Both the position numbers and the translations under genes were made by a program. From Rufibacter sp. XAAS-G3-1 (lineage in GTDB: Bacteria; Bacteroidota; Bacteroidia; Cytophagales; Hymenobacteraceae), in NCBI RefSeq assembly GCF_013623775.1, contig NZ_JABFAM010000018.1:1-64000 (forward strand): a stretch of 64,000 nt of DNA, given 5' to 3'. Position 1 is the stretch's first letter; each line of letters begins with the position of its first letter. A model generated the notes under the pieces. That model did not search any database. It was not told the origin of the DNA and saw nothing but the letters and a program-made list of their open reading frames with translations. Shown in pieces: positions 8,122 to 16,754 of the stretch.

Positions 8122-9108
8122 ATGTCAACTCAAAGCACAAACCTCGATAAAGCTACTTCATGGGACAACATCTGTTTTCCGGTAAAAGAAGAAAAATTGC
8201 AAAGCCTTTTGCCTGACAACTACAATCTGCTGCCGTCGGACAGGCAACGGGCTATCGTCGGTACTATGCCGGACGGTACACAGCATATATTTGCCCTGCA
8301 AAGCGATGAATATACGCTGATTCCTAATCAGCTTCTGCGCTCGGTGGTGGACAGCGTGGCAAAAGATTACACGGTTGATGCCCGATATTCAACCCGTGGG
8401 GATTTCAGCATTAATGTTATCCTTCCTGACAGCCTGAAGGTGGGCAATGAGCGGATATATAAGAACTTAATTATAAACAATTCATATACTGGCAAAAGCC
8501 CTTTCAATATCCAAGGTTCGTCCATTGAATCAACGAACGAAGAAAAAGTAAAGGTTTCCTATTATCGGCAAATATGTTCCAATGGCCTGATGGGCTGGGC
8601 AGATGAATTTATGTCCTTTGAAGAATATTTTAGCTGGCTGGCCAATGGTCAACCTAAGAAATACCTGGATGCTTTAAAGGAAAAAGTAGAACACGTGAAC
8701 ATTGAGAGGATTAGAAAAGAAGAAAGAATCCTAGCGGAAACATTCCATCACAAAGGGCTGAACCTGGAAATATTCAGGGAACATTTAACTAAAATTCTGC
8801 GGAACTTCATAGCGCAGAAAGATTCAGTTACCGGCACGGTATACAATAAACTGGTAGGGGTGGCCATGCCTACCGATGCCGACATTCAAAAAGTTATTAC
8901 CGAAGCCGGTTTACCAAAGAAGCTGGCCGCCCTGGCCGTGGAGCGGTTAAGGTTTGAGGAAAAGGAATTGGAAACCGAAGCGAATCTATGGTTGGTTTAC
9001 AATGCTGCGAACTTTGCCCTTTTTAACGGAAAATCTGCCTTAACCATAAACGAACGCTTCAAAGCTGACCAGAAGGCTTTTAATAATATTGCGGCAATGG
9101 CTTTATAA
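8122..9108 (+). CDS. DUF932 (phage/plasmid-like) protein
   Basis: A 328-residue soluble protein of the DUF932 family (TIGR03299-like), common on plasmids and phages. Recognisable pieces are the N-terminal region ending in DGTQHIFALQSDEYTLIPNQ, the central DFSINVILPDS and the well-conserved VKVSYYRQICSNGLMGWADE. The C-terminal half is helical. Biochemical role is not established; plasmid carriage suggests a maintenance or host-defence-related job, but I cannot show that. It stands alone between the rep gene and a hairpin array and has its own AT-rich upstream region. No membrane segment or signal peptide. Confidence 0.8.
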   Translation: MSTQSTNLDKATSWDNICFPVKEEKLQSLLPDNYNLLPSDRQRAIVGTMPDGTQHIFALQSDEYTLIPNQLLRSVVDSVAKDYTVDARYSTRGDFSINVILPDSLKVGNERIYKNLIINNSYTGKSPFNIQGSSIESTNEEKVKVSYYRQICSNGLMGWADEFMSFEEYFSWLANGQPKKYLDALKEKVEHVNIERIRKEERILAETFHHKGLNLEIFREHLTKILRNFIAQKDSVTGTVYNKLVGVAMPTDADIQKVITEAGLPKKLAALAVERLRFEEKELETEANLWLVYNAANFALFNGKSALTINERFKADQKAFNNIAAMAL

Positions 9109-9235
9109 CTAAAAAGAAATTCACAGAAATAGGTGGGGCCAAGAAATCCTCACCTATTTTTTTGCCTAATTGGGAAGGGCGCTTTTGCAATCGCAAGATT
9201 TTTCAAACCATTTTTTCCCTACCGCCCAACTCTTT

Positions 9236-9276
9236 GCAAATGGTGGGTTCGCTTTATCTGCGAACCCACCATTTGC
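9236..9276. repeat. Perfect 17-bp stem-loop, 7-nt loop
   Basis: Arms 9236-9252 (GCAAATGGTGGGTTCGC) and 9260-9276 are exactly complementary. A related but imperfect copy of the same hairpin (GTATGGTGGGTTCGC, two mismatches) occurs at 9428-9464, so the element is duplicated within 200 bp. Confidence 0.85.
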
Positions 9277-9307
9277 TTTCTTCTTCCTTTCTGGAAGTGG
9301 GGGAGGG

Positions 9308-9378
9308 ACGCTGTATGCAGCGGGATGCGGGTCCATGGAGTAAAACGGAATGGTTCCGCATCCCGCTGCATACAGCGT
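9308..9378. repeat. Perfect 23-bp stem-loop, 25-nt loop
   Basis: Arms 9308-9330 (core GTATGCAGCGGGATGCGG) and 9356-9378 are exactly complementary. The loop carries a small inner CCAT/ATGG pair. Not followed by a T-run. Confidence 0.85.
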
Positions 9379-9427
9379 ACCCGGCTTCTTCAATAACCCC
9401 CTTCCGGCCTTAGCCGGTGTTCCATCC

Positions 9428-9464
9428 GTATGGTGGGTTCGCCTTTTCTGCGAACCGGCCATAC
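9428..9464. repeat. Imperfect copy of the GGTGGGTTCGC stem-loop
   Basis: Arms 9428-9442 and 9450-9464 pair at 13 of 15 positions with a 7-nt loop. Sequence and loop length match the hairpin at 9236-9276, pointing to a repeated functional unit. Confidence 0.75.
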
Positions 9465-9494
9465 TCCATTTACAAGGCTCCTGGGTATAGGGTA

Positions 9495-9569
9495 GGGGAG
9501 TACGGTGTAAGTTAGGGCTGCTGGCTCCGTTAACCTTCACCAGCAGCCCTAACTTACACGGTGCTCCCC
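9495..9569. repeat. Long stem-loop, 30-bp arms
   Basis: The inner 20 bp (9505-9524 with 9540-9559) are perfect; extended arms 9495-9524 and 9540-9569 contain two mismatches. The loop is 15 nt. It is the largest stem of the array. Confidence 0.85.
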
Positions 9570-9601
9570 GGTTTTCCGGAAGAACCCGCGTTAGGGATAC
9601 C

Positions 9602-9652
9602 GGCCACTTGTCCGCATAAAACTGGATTTTTCAGCCAGTTTTATAGGTGGCC
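9602..9652. repeat. Bulged stem-loop
   Basis: Inner arms 9616-9625 (ATAAAACTGG) and 9635-9644 are perfect; outer arms 9602-9609 and 9645-9652 pair with one mismatch, leaving a 6-nt bulge on the left side. It ends the hairpin array. Confidence 0.7.
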
Positions 9653-9801
9653 GCCGTAGGGGAGTAGCCCGGCCGCCAGGCAACGCCCAAGATATTGATT
9701 AATCCTTAAAATACTCAAACTGCCACGACAGGCATTTTTTTTAAAGGGCGGTAGGGAAAAGTAATTTTGGATACTCTCTACTATCTCGATGAACCTAAAT
9801 T

Positions 9802-9834
9802 AAAAAGCCTCTCTAGATTTAGAGAAGGCTTTTA
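9802..9834. terminator. Bidirectional terminator between convergent genes
   Basis: AAAAGCCTCTCTA and TAGAGAAGGCTTTT pair with one bulged base around a short loop, flanked by A-run and T-run. It serves the primase-like gene (minus strand, ends at 9888) and anything entering from the hairpin side. Confidence 0.7.
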
Positions 9835-9887
9835 GAATGACATGGTTTTCGTTATTTGATACGGCTTAATAAATCTAACCAGGTTTA

Positions 9888-11849
9888 CTACCTCGTTATT
9901 TCTTGCTGGGAGAGCCTATGGTTCTCAACTTTTCCCGCTATCTCCCGTCTTTCGGCACGGTCTGAATGATGCTCAACCACATCATTCCCTTTTTGGTTAC
10001 CTATTGCGTCCAAAGTCTTGGATATCCTGCCTATTTCCGGGTCATCCGTCCGGTAGGCAACTTTCATTTCTGAGTGCCTCAGGCCATTAGTGGACGTACT
10101 CTGAATATCGCCCACCTTTGCCCCACTCCGTTCCACCGTATCTTTCACAGCCTCTGCCTGGCCTTTCACACCCGTCCCCTTATCTTTTTCCTCCACTTTA
10201 ATGATTAACTCCTTTTCAGAACCAGGCCCAGCCAATTGTTCCTTAGCCGGTAACAGCTGACCAGCATCCGTTTTGGCCGGAACCACACTTGATGTTTCAA
10301 GAGTTGTTTTACCCTTTTGGCCTTCTTTAGGCTGCTGCCGTCTCTCCAGGGTGTCGTTGGGCTGCTGCACTTGCAGGAGGTGCTGGGCTTGTTCCAGGCG
10401 TTGGGATTCCGCTCGAAGCTGTTCTTTCTGTAGCCGCTGCGCCTCACGCTCCCGCTCATCTTGCGCGGCCTGTGCCTGGATCTCTGAAGTGGTTAATCCC
10501 TGAGTAGCTAGTTCCAAATCACGGTTGTAATCTTTTGCGATTGGATATTCTACCCGGATGAAATTTACCGGGTGCCGTTCCTGCTCCGGGCGAAGCTGCT
10601 CGCGTTGCCGGTAGAGCTCCTGGCTGATTACTTCCAATTGGGCCGTATCGGCCTTAGCTACGCTAAGCTTTATGACCGTGTCCTTTTCGGTGGAGCGTTG
10701 CACCTTCATTTCAATACTCGGCTCTTCCTGTACCGAATTGATACGGTCCACCTGGCGGGTTAGATAGTTGACGCGTTCGGCCCCTTCCTGGCTGTTTTCA
10801 TGATGGTACTCCACCCGCAAATTAGCGTGGTACCTCCCAGCGGTAGCGTGCCATTGCACCGGGCGGCTGGCCTCACGGTAAGCCTCCTGGTTGGCCAATT
10901 CCTTGAATGGTCGGGCAGGCTGCAGATCATTCAGGTAATTGATATTGAACCTTCTTCCCCCCACATCCCTATCATCGGCCAGTATTACCTCCTGGGGGTT
11001 TTGCTTATCGATGACTCGTTGGATCAAAGCCGTCTGTCTTTCGGTTACAGTTCCGGCAGTGGCAATGTACATGGTATTCTTACCGTCATTTTTCAGTTGG
11101 TGGTAACTCATGGAATCGATGGCGCTTTCATTCAAAACCAGCCTTTCAATAGGAGTTCCTTTGCCCTGGGTAGGGTGGGAAACCCAAATGCCATCCTTAG
11201 GTAGCTCCAGCAGGTTTTTATAGCCGGTGTTCTTCTGTTCCACACTGGCCAGCCCATGCTCATTGTAAAGGGGAAAAGCGGTATTCCGGAACCCGTGTTC
11301 GTTTTTCTCGGTCGTGAATACCCGTCCTTGAAAGGCTGGGCTGTCCAGGGTTTCGTCTGTGAGGGAGCGGCTATAGAGGTAAGTCCGATCAGTTAACTCT
11401 CTTTTCACGCCTAATACCTCTGAAATCAGTCTGGTTCTTTTTTCTTCCTCTATTTCCGCTTCAGTGGCTGTTTCCCCCTGCTCCTTTGGCTTTCCCTCCA
11501 GCCGGGCTGGAACAAGAGCTGTAGCATAGGCTTTTTGTGGCTCTGGGTATTCATTCAGGTATTCGCGCAGGTGTTGCCGTACTTCCCCCAGGTTTTTATG
11601 CTGCCTGGTTTTCACGAAATCGATGATGGTACCTTTATCGCGGTCATCACCTGGGTTGAAATACACCTGCTTATCGTCTTTCCTGCTAACGATAATATGC
11701 TCCCCCCCATTTTCCAGGTGCTGCCAATCGTCGCGCTTTCCCTGCGCTTTGATTTGATAACCTTGCCTCAGGGCATATTCCACTAAGTCTATCCGTTCCT
11801 TAAACCGCTCCAGTTCCTGCGGATCATTCTCCAAAACTTGTCGTTCCAT
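9888..11849 (-). CDS. DUF3991/Toprim domain protein (plasmid primase-like)
   Basis: A 653-residue protein with a primase-like N-terminal half. Residues about 20-95 resemble a primase DNA-binding module without zinc ligands (YFNPGDDRDKGTIIDFVK). A DUF3991-like part follows (RTYLYSRSLTDET, then GFRNTAFPLYNE). The Toprim core is visible: LVLNESAIDS with Glu241 and ILADDRDVGG with Asp293 and Asp295. The rest (330-653) is hydrophilic, rich in Gln, Glu and Arg, with a likely coiled coil near 470-510 (REREAQRLQKEQLRAESQRL). It probably primes the transferred or lagging strand, the role of TraP-type primases in related elements. The gene is monocistronic and convergent with the DUF932 gene. Catalytic residues are present; substrate is inferred. 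Confidence 0.78.
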   Translation of the reverse strand: MERQVLENDPQELERFKERIDLVEYALRQGYQIKAQGKRDDWQHLENGGEHIIVSRKDDKQVYFNPGDDRDKGTIIDFVKTRQHKNLGEVRQHLREYLNEYPEPQKAYATALVPARLEGKPKEQGETATEAEIEEEKRTRLISEVLGVKRELTDRTYLYSRSLTDETLDSPAFQGRVFTTEKNEHGFRNTAFPLYNEHGLASVEQKNTGYKNLLELPKDGIWVSHPTQGKGTPIERLVLNESAIDSMSYHQLKNDGKNTMYIATAGTVTERQTALIQRVIDKQNPQEVILADDRDVGGRRFNINYLNDLQPARPFKELANQEAYREASRPVQWHATAGRYHANLRVEYHHENSQEGAERVNYLTRQVDRINSVQEEPSIEMKVQRSTEKDTVIKLSVAKADTAQLEVISQELYRQREQLRPEQERHPVNFIRVEYPIAKDYNRDLELATQGLTTSEIQAQAAQDEREREAQRLQKEQLRAESQRLEQAQHLLQVQQPNDTLERRQQPKEGQKGKTTLETSSVVPAKTDAGQLLPAKEQLAGPGSEKELIIKVEEKDKGTGVKGQAEAVKDTVERSGAKVGDIQSTSTNGLRHSEMKVAYRTDDPEIGRISKTLDAIGNQKGNDVVEHHSDRAERREIAGKVENHRLSQQEITR

Positions 11850-11934
11850 GCTTGTATGAGCTTTTGATAATCCATAAAATACAAATAGCGGGTAAACCCG
11901 CTATACTCTCCAATATGAATACCCTTCCCAGGCT

Positions 11935-12315
11935 TTAGTGGGGCGGGGCCTTAGCCAAGCTATCAATATAGGCAAGCTGCTCTTTAAACTTACCTAGTTC
12001 CTCCTTACCCGGGAAAAGGAATAGATAACGGTCTTCTTCACCGTTGGATAAAGGGTTTCGGGAAGCAGTAGTTTCAAATGAAAGTGCTGCCAAAATCCTT
12101 TGCAAGAGAAGGTGTTCCTTTCTCTTCAGGGTACTGTTCTTAAGATTCACGACGGTGGTATAGGGAAATAAATATTGCTTACAGAAAGCCTTTACCTGCC
12201 CATGCCCTAAGAGCTTTAACCGGTATTGAATATAGCGTAGTACATCTGCATATAATACAAACAGGCTAGGGTCCGGAAACCCTAAAGGTTGAACGGATTC
12301 GGTTGTAGGAACCAT
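11935..12315 (-). CDS. Hypothetical protein, possibly DNA-binding
   Basis: A 126-residue soluble protein I do not recognise. The middle (GQVKAFCKQYLFPYTTVVNL, about residues 39-58) reads like a helix-turn-helix of the Cro/XRE type, in which a basic KNSTLKRKEHLLLQRILAAL helix follows. The end is hydrophilic. It lies 85 bp upstream of the primase-like gene on the same strand and faces the tra operon across a 283-bp divergent spacer. That position would suit a regulator of either operon, but this is inference. Confidence 0.6.
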   Translation of the reverse strand: MVPTTESVQPLGFPDPSLFVLYADVLRYIQYRLKLLGHGQVKAFCKQYLFPYTTVVNLKNSTLKRKEHLLLQRILAALSFETTASRNPLSNGEEDRYLFLFPGKEELGKFKEQLAYIDSLAKAPPH

Positions 12316-12598
12316 TAAGAACTATTTCAATTGTTAACCTAAGAGCGCTTCTCTGCTATGGGGGGGTTAGCAATTGCATCCTTATTATAGATACCTACAA
12401 TATATATTATATTTTTTTACAAACTAAATAATTCCCTCAAAATCACATCACTATAACTATTGAATCACTATGTGTCAATTAACGGATAATGTTTCCTAGA
12501 GTTTGCCGCCCTCTATATTAACAAAAAAATAACTTCTTACTAACTTTTGAATATGTTTTGTATAACTATCTATTTTTTTTCCCGTTCAAGGGAGAAAT

Positions 12599-13285
12599 AT
12601 GCCGCAGGAGACCTTCATTATTGGTTTAGTGCTAATTCCAATGTTATTGTTGGTGGCCTTGCTCTGGTGGCGGTTTTATGGAAATGGTAAAGAGACACGG
12701 AAAACGATAAGGAAATCAAGAACCGGTAATTACAGGCCACTCAGAACGTATCGATATGAAGTCCGGGATTTTGTAACAACGGTGGGCGAATATCAGGAAA
12801 CTGACCCCGGAACTTCGGGCACGTTACTGGATGAATTATTAAGTGAGGAAGAATACCTAGATGATATAAGCATGGCGGAAACGCCTGTTAGTTGCGATGA
12901 TAGCCGTGATACCCCATATACCGATTCCGGAATCAGTCCGAGCACTGCCACGGAACATACTGACTCTGTTGCGGCTGGCGGTAAGAAGGAAAGCTTAATG
13001 CCTGATGGGAGAAAGACCTTTACCCATGATGTATTTCCGGAGATTGGGCAAAGCGATAGCCCTGCCCAATCTCTTTATTACAACCCCCTTACGGCACCAG
13101 CCCCGACTGACAACGATAAAAAGAACAGGGAAGCCGAAATCGCCTTGAAAAGGCGGAGGAGAGCGGAATTGAAAAATAACGCTTCGGCTGCCCAATCCGG
13201 TTTCAGCGCATTGTTTTCACCGGAATCACCGGTTAAAAATGCAGCAGCCGGCTCAACTGCTGACAGTGAAAAATTTGACAACTAA
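12599..13285 (+). CDS. Hypothetical membrane-anchored protein, first gene of tra operon
   Basis: A 228-residue protein with one N-terminal membrane helix (IIGLVLIPMLLLVALLWWRF, residues 7-26). A basic stretch follows (KETRKTIRKSRTG), then a long acidic and Ser/Thr-rich, probably disordered region. The C-terminal part has a basic helix (AEIALKRRRRAELKNNASAA). It stands 157 bp upstream of traE, in the position taken by TraC/TraD in CTnDOT-type systems, but no sequence feature lets me equate them. Likely bitopic with its bulk in the cytoplasm by the positive-inside rule. Function unknown. Confidence 0.65.
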   Translation: MPQETFIIGLVLIPMLLLVALLWWRFYGNGKETRKTIRKSRTGNYRPLRTYRYEVRDFVTTVGEYQETDPGTSGTLLDELLSEEEYLDDISMAETPVSCDDSRDTPYTDSGISPSTATEHTDSVAAGGKKESLMPDGRKTFTHDVFPEIGQSDSPAQSLYYNPLTAPAPTDNDKKNREAEIALKRRRRAELKNNASAAQSGFSALFSPESPVKNAAAGSTADSEKFDN

Positions 13286-13442
13286 AGTCTTTTAGCAATG
13301 GCCTTAGAACTCACACGTCCAATTACCTGCTCGAAAAACATCCCTTCAACCCGCTTGGGTATTTCAAGGGTTATACAAATGGCTTCCTCAGGGATTAAGC
13401 AACCCTTTTATATATCAAATTAACTAAAGCTAAATACAAAAA

Positions 13443-13847
13443 ATGTTTACTGAGACCTACAAAAGGAGTGCTGGCCTGGTGGCGCAAATCTCTAGTTCGA
13501 TTCATTCGCTTGTGCTTTCTGGCCGCCAATATGAGGCCTCTCCCTGGGAGAAAAGGATGATGGCTACTGCTATGGGCTTAACCCTGACGAACGCGGCAAT
13601 GGCCCAAGGGGGCACCGCTGCTGCTTTAGAGGGGGTCCAAGAAACCATCATCACCATCGTCCAGGTTGTTTTCTCCATTATTCTGGTGATTGGATTGATC
13701 CGGGTCGTGATGAAATTCGTCAACGGGGCACCGGATGCCCTTTCCTCCTTAGGATGGCTGGTCGGCGGGGTAATCCTCTGGTTCGGTTTCCAATTCTTCA
13801 AAGACGACTTGGTAGGAACCGTAGGCGGAGAAGGAGGAGTACGTTAA
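13443..13847 (+). CDS. traE: Conjugal transfer protein TraE (DUF4134, VirB2-like)
   Basis: A 134-residue protein of the DUF4134 family, the presumed pilin-like subunit (VirB2 analogue) of Bacteroidota conjugation systems. The N-terminal 50 residues end in a signal-like segment (ATAMGLTLTNAAMAQG) after which mature protein would start. Two hydrophobic helices follow (TIVQVVFSIILVIGLIRVVM, about 75-94, and LGWLVGGVILWFGFQFF, about 104-120) separated by a short NGAPDALSS loop, the VirB2 topology. It opens the compact traE-traF-traG block, with 10 bp to traF. The unusually long N-terminal extension before the signal-like region is worth noting; an internal start at the Met of MMATAMG would shorten it. 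Confidence 0.85.
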   Translation: MFTETYKRSAGLVAQISSSIHSLVLSGRQYEASPWEKRMMATAMGLTLTNAAMAQGGTAAALEGVQETIITIVQVVFSIILVIGLIRVVMKFVNGAPDALSSLGWLVGGVILWFGFQFFKDDLVGTVGGEGGVR

Positions 13848-13857
13848 CCACCTCTAT

Positions 13858-14190
13858 ATGCGCTCTTACAAAAGTATTGAAAAGCCGGCTCAGGTCCTTG
13901 GGATGAACATCATGGACTTGGGCTTGGTGGTCGGTCTGTTCATCGGCTCGGTGCTGTTGCTGGGTTTTCTGAACATGATGGTGCCTATCCCGCGCCTGGT
14001 TTATTTGGCGGTTTTCCTATTGGAGGTAGGGTTGATTCTGGCAATGCGGTTTTTAACGAAAACCCATCCTCCTGGCTTCCTGATAGGCTGGCTTTCTTTC
14101 CAATTCGTGCAGCCCCGGCGCATCGCCGTAGGCCTTGTCCCCCCAGTGAAGAGAAAAGATGAAAAAGCAAAAATCGGTTCCATTCAGTAA
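13858..14190 (+). CDS. traF: Conjugal transfer protein TraF (DUF4133, VirB3-like)
   Basis: A 110-residue inner-membrane protein of the DUF4133 family, counterpart of VirB3. It starts with the conserved-looking YKSIEKPAQVLGM and has two adjacent membrane helices (DLGLVVGLFIGSVLLLGFL, about 22-40, and LVYLAVFLLEVGLILAMRFL, about 49-68). A conserved-type tail follows with HPPGFLIGWLSFQF. Its last 32 bp overlap the start of traG, so translation of the VirB3-like and VirB4-like proteins is probably coupled, as expected for partners in the same inner-membrane complex. Confidence 0.85.
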   Translation: MRSYKSIEKPAQVLGMNIMDLGLVVGLFIGSVLLLGFLNMMVPIPRLVYLAVFLLEVGLILAMRFLTKTHPPGFLIGWLSFQFVQPRRIAVGLVPPVKRKDEKAKIGSIQ

Positions 14191-16753
14191 AGTAATGCCG
14201 GTCCATTCCTTCGAGGATAACAAAGTTATCTTCAAAGATGGGCGTGTAGCGGTCGGGTTCGTAGTTGAGCCGGCGGAGATGGAGGCCTGGACCCAACAGG
14301 ATTTTATCTCTTTCAACAATGCTTTGCTGGGGGCATTACGGCCATTGCCAATCAACACGATTGTCCAGAAAACGGATATTTACTATGACCGCCCTTATCG
14401 GGAAGACAGGAAAGAACAGACCTATTTCGAAGGGAGAATGAACAAGCATTTCTTTGAACGGCTGGTTCTTTTCCAAAAATCCTACCTGTTCCTGAGCTTT
14501 GCCCCGGCGGAGGTGAAACCGATTAAAACCAATGCCCTCAACGCCTTGGTTTCCCGCATGGGGGAAACCCTGATGAAAAACCCCTTTGAGAACCTGCTCC
14601 ACACTTTGGAAATCGCCGAGGCCGTAGCCCAGGAGTTCTCCACGGCAATATCTGGAACGGGGGAGGTGGAGATTATGCGCATGGGCTCGGAGGAAATCAG
14701 CGACCTCTACCATCAATATTTCAACCTCAATTTTGACATGGTGCCCCGGCGGCAGGAGCGTGAAATCCTGAACGAGGCAGGTACGCTGGCAGTGGGAGAG
14801 AACAAAGTGAACGTCATCTCCATGGTAGGGCAAGGCAGTGAGCAACACCCTGCCGTCCGTAACAGCTATGGGGTAACCGCCCCGATGCTTTACCCGCTTA
14901 CCAACGCCCTGCAGTTCCCGCATATCCTAACCCAGGCCTTTGCCGTGCAGGATACCAGAGCCGCACTTTCCAGCCTGGACACAGATCGGAAACTGAACAA
15001 TTCGCTTTCGAGGCTGGCCACGCAGGACAACCAGCTGCGGGCTGTCGAAATAGAGGAATTTACCGCCGAGGTAAGGGCAGGGAACAAGCAGATTGTCGGC
15101 TTGCACCTGTCTGTGCTGCTGTGGGAAACAAATGACAGCGTCCGGAAGGAGAACATTGAGAAAACGATGGCCGCCTTCCGGTCTATTTTCGGAACGGAGA
15201 GCGTGGTGGAATCGCATCTGTCCCTGCCTCTATACTTCGGCCTGGTACCGGGAAATACTTGGCAGGTACCGGATAGGTGGCTGACCACTACGTCCGACCG
15301 CGGGGTATGCTATATGCAGTGGACGGCAACCTATAAAAATGACAACGTAGGGGAATATTTCTGCGACCGCAACCGTAACCTGCTGCAGGTTAACTTATTC
15401 AACACCGACCTGGACAATCAGAATGCCATTGTCATTGGCCCCTCCGGTTCCGGTAAAAGTTATACGTTCGGCTACATTGTCGTGCAGCGCCATGAGCGCA
15501 AGGCGCGGCAAATCCTGATTGATATCGGCGGTACGTACCGTAACGTGATCCAGTCGCTGAACGGGATAGACTTCGAGAATACGTACTTCGAGTATGACCC
15601 GGAGAACCCGATAGAATTCAACCCTTTCCTGGTACCCCGCTCCCCCGACGGGAGGAAATGGGTCTATAATGACGAGAAGATCAATTTCCATTTGGCCCTA
15701 CTAGCGGTTCTGTGGAAAGGCGGGGCGGACAGTGCGCCGCTGAACAAGTCTGAAAGGGCGATCCTGAGCCGCTTTCTGATTCAATACTACACGTACTTGA
15801 ATGAGGAGGGAAATGCTGGCCAAACCGACGAGGAAATACCCGGAATGGCCAGCTTTGTGCGCTTCGTGCGAAGATTTGACAGGGATATGCAGGCTACTCC
15901 TGCCACCGCGGACGGTAGGGAGGAAATGCGCAGCCAGTACAAAAAGGACATGAGTTACTTCGATATTCACCAATTCTTTTTAGTGTTGGCGCAATTCACT
16001 GAGGGTGGCCGTTACGAGAAAGTTCTGAATGCCCGGCAGGACGTAGAGCTATCTGAGCACCGGCTCATTTGCTTTGACCTGGCAAAGGTGAAGGCGGACC
16101 CTGACCTATACCCAGTGGTAGCCATGCTCATCACCGAGCTCTCGCTGGACCTGTTCCGCAAATTCCCGGACGATATCAAATACATTGCCCTGGACGAAGC
16201 CTGGGCCATGCTTTCCGGCGGTGTGATGGAGGACTTCATTGTTTCCATGTACCGCACCATCCGGAAAACCAACGGTTCGATTACCATTATCACGCAGGGG
16301 ATTCAGGAAATCGTGGAAAGCAGAATAGGCTATGCGCTGATTAATAACAGCTCCACCAAGATTATCCTGCGGCACTCGAATCCGGACTCCCTAGTCAAGC
16401 TGCAGACCCCGCTGGGCTTTACGAACCACGAAATGGATTTAATCAAATCCGTCCGTTCTACGGCTGATTTCCGGGAGTTCTTTATCAAACAGGGTACCAA
16501 GGGGAAAGTGTACATTCTGGAGACTGCCCCGGAACTGGGTGCCATCCTGAGTTCCAAACCCATTGAGCGCAATCACCTGAACCGCTTGGTGAAGCGGTAC
16601 CAGCAACAGCACAGGCGGTTTGCCATGGATAAAAACGGCAAGGTGAAAATGGAAAATGGCTACCCTGTGTTTGAGACGTTCACTGAACAGCGATTGGATT
16701 ATGCGGTGGAGCAATTCACGGAAGATAAAAGAGCGGGCCTATTAGGCAAATGA
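14159..16753 (+). CDS. traG: Conjugal transfer ATPase TraG (VirB4-like)
   Basis: An 864-residue VirB4-type ATPase that powers assembly of the transfer channel. The N-terminal half carries the CagE/TrbE/VirB domain. Walker A (IGPSGSGKSYTFG) lies near residue 426 and Walker B (YIALDEAWAML) near 675; an RTIRKTNGSITIITQG segment after it is typical of the family. Length fits the family (about 800-900). The start overlaps traF by 32 bp and the stop is 1 bp from traJ, so it is in the middle of the operon. No membrane helix is apparent, consistent with a peripheral cytoplasmic-face enzyme. All key motifs are intact. Confidence 0.93.
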   Translation: MKKQKSVPFSKVMPVHSFEDNKVIFKDGRVAVGFVVEPAEMEAWTQQDFISFNNALLGALRPLPINTIVQKTDIYYDRPYREDRKEQTYFEGRMNKHFFERLVLFQKSYLFLSFAPAEVKPIKTNALNALVSRMGETLMKNPFENLLHTLEIAEAVAQEFSTAISGTGEVEIMRMGSEEISDLYHQYFNLNFDMVPRRQEREILNEAGTLAVGENKVNVISMVGQGSEQHPAVRNSYGVTAPMLYPLTNALQFPHILTQAFAVQDTRAALSSLDTDRKLNNSLSRLATQDNQLRAVEIEEFTAEVRAGNKQIVGLHLSVLLWETNDSVRKENIEKTMAAFRSIFGTESVVESHLSLPLYFGLVPGNTWQVPDRWLTTTSDRGVCYMQWTATYKNDNVGEYFCDRNRNLLQVNLFNTDLDNQNAIVIGPSGSGKSYTFGYIVVQRHERKARQILIDIGGTYRNVIQSLNGIDFENTYFEYDPENPIEFNPFLVPRSPDGRKWVYNDEKINFHLALLAVLWKGGADSAPLNKSERAILSRFLIQYYTYLNEEGNAGQTDEEIPGMASFVRFVRRFDRDMQATPATADGREEMRSQYKKDMSYFDIHQFFLVLAQFTEGGRYEKVLNARQDVELSEHRLICFDLAKVKADPDLYPVVAMLITELSLDLFRKFPDDIKYIALDEAWAMLSGGVMEDFIVSMYRTIRKTNGSITIITQGIQEIVESRIGYALINNSSTKIILRHSNPDSLVKLQTPLGFTNHEMDLIKSVRSTADFREFFIKQGTKGKVYILETAPELGAILSSKPIERNHLNRLVKRYQQQHRRFAMDKNGKVKMENGYPVFETFTEQRLDYAVEQFTEDKRAGLLGK

Positions 16754-16754
16754 T

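Larger units (their letters stand above)
9109..9887. other. Gene-free region with GC-rich hairpin array
   Basis: The 779 bp between two convergent genes hold at least five large stem-loops (entered separately where strong) within 9236-9652. Base composition is clearly richer in GC than the flanks, and short reading frames here arise from the mirrored arms. A bidirectional terminator closes the region at 9802-9834. The organisation suggests a DNA-processing site (oriT, single-strand origin) rather than genes. Confidence 0.65.

Noticed and set aside
9133-9540. Short reading frames of 83-124 codons within the hairpin region
   Set aside because: They are produced by the mirrored GC-rich stems, lack recognisable protein features and overlap each other on both strands.
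9236-9652. Integron attC sites
   Set aside because: The stems are perfect and lack paired RYYYAAC/GTTRRRY ends; there is no integron integrase and there are no gene cassettes between them.
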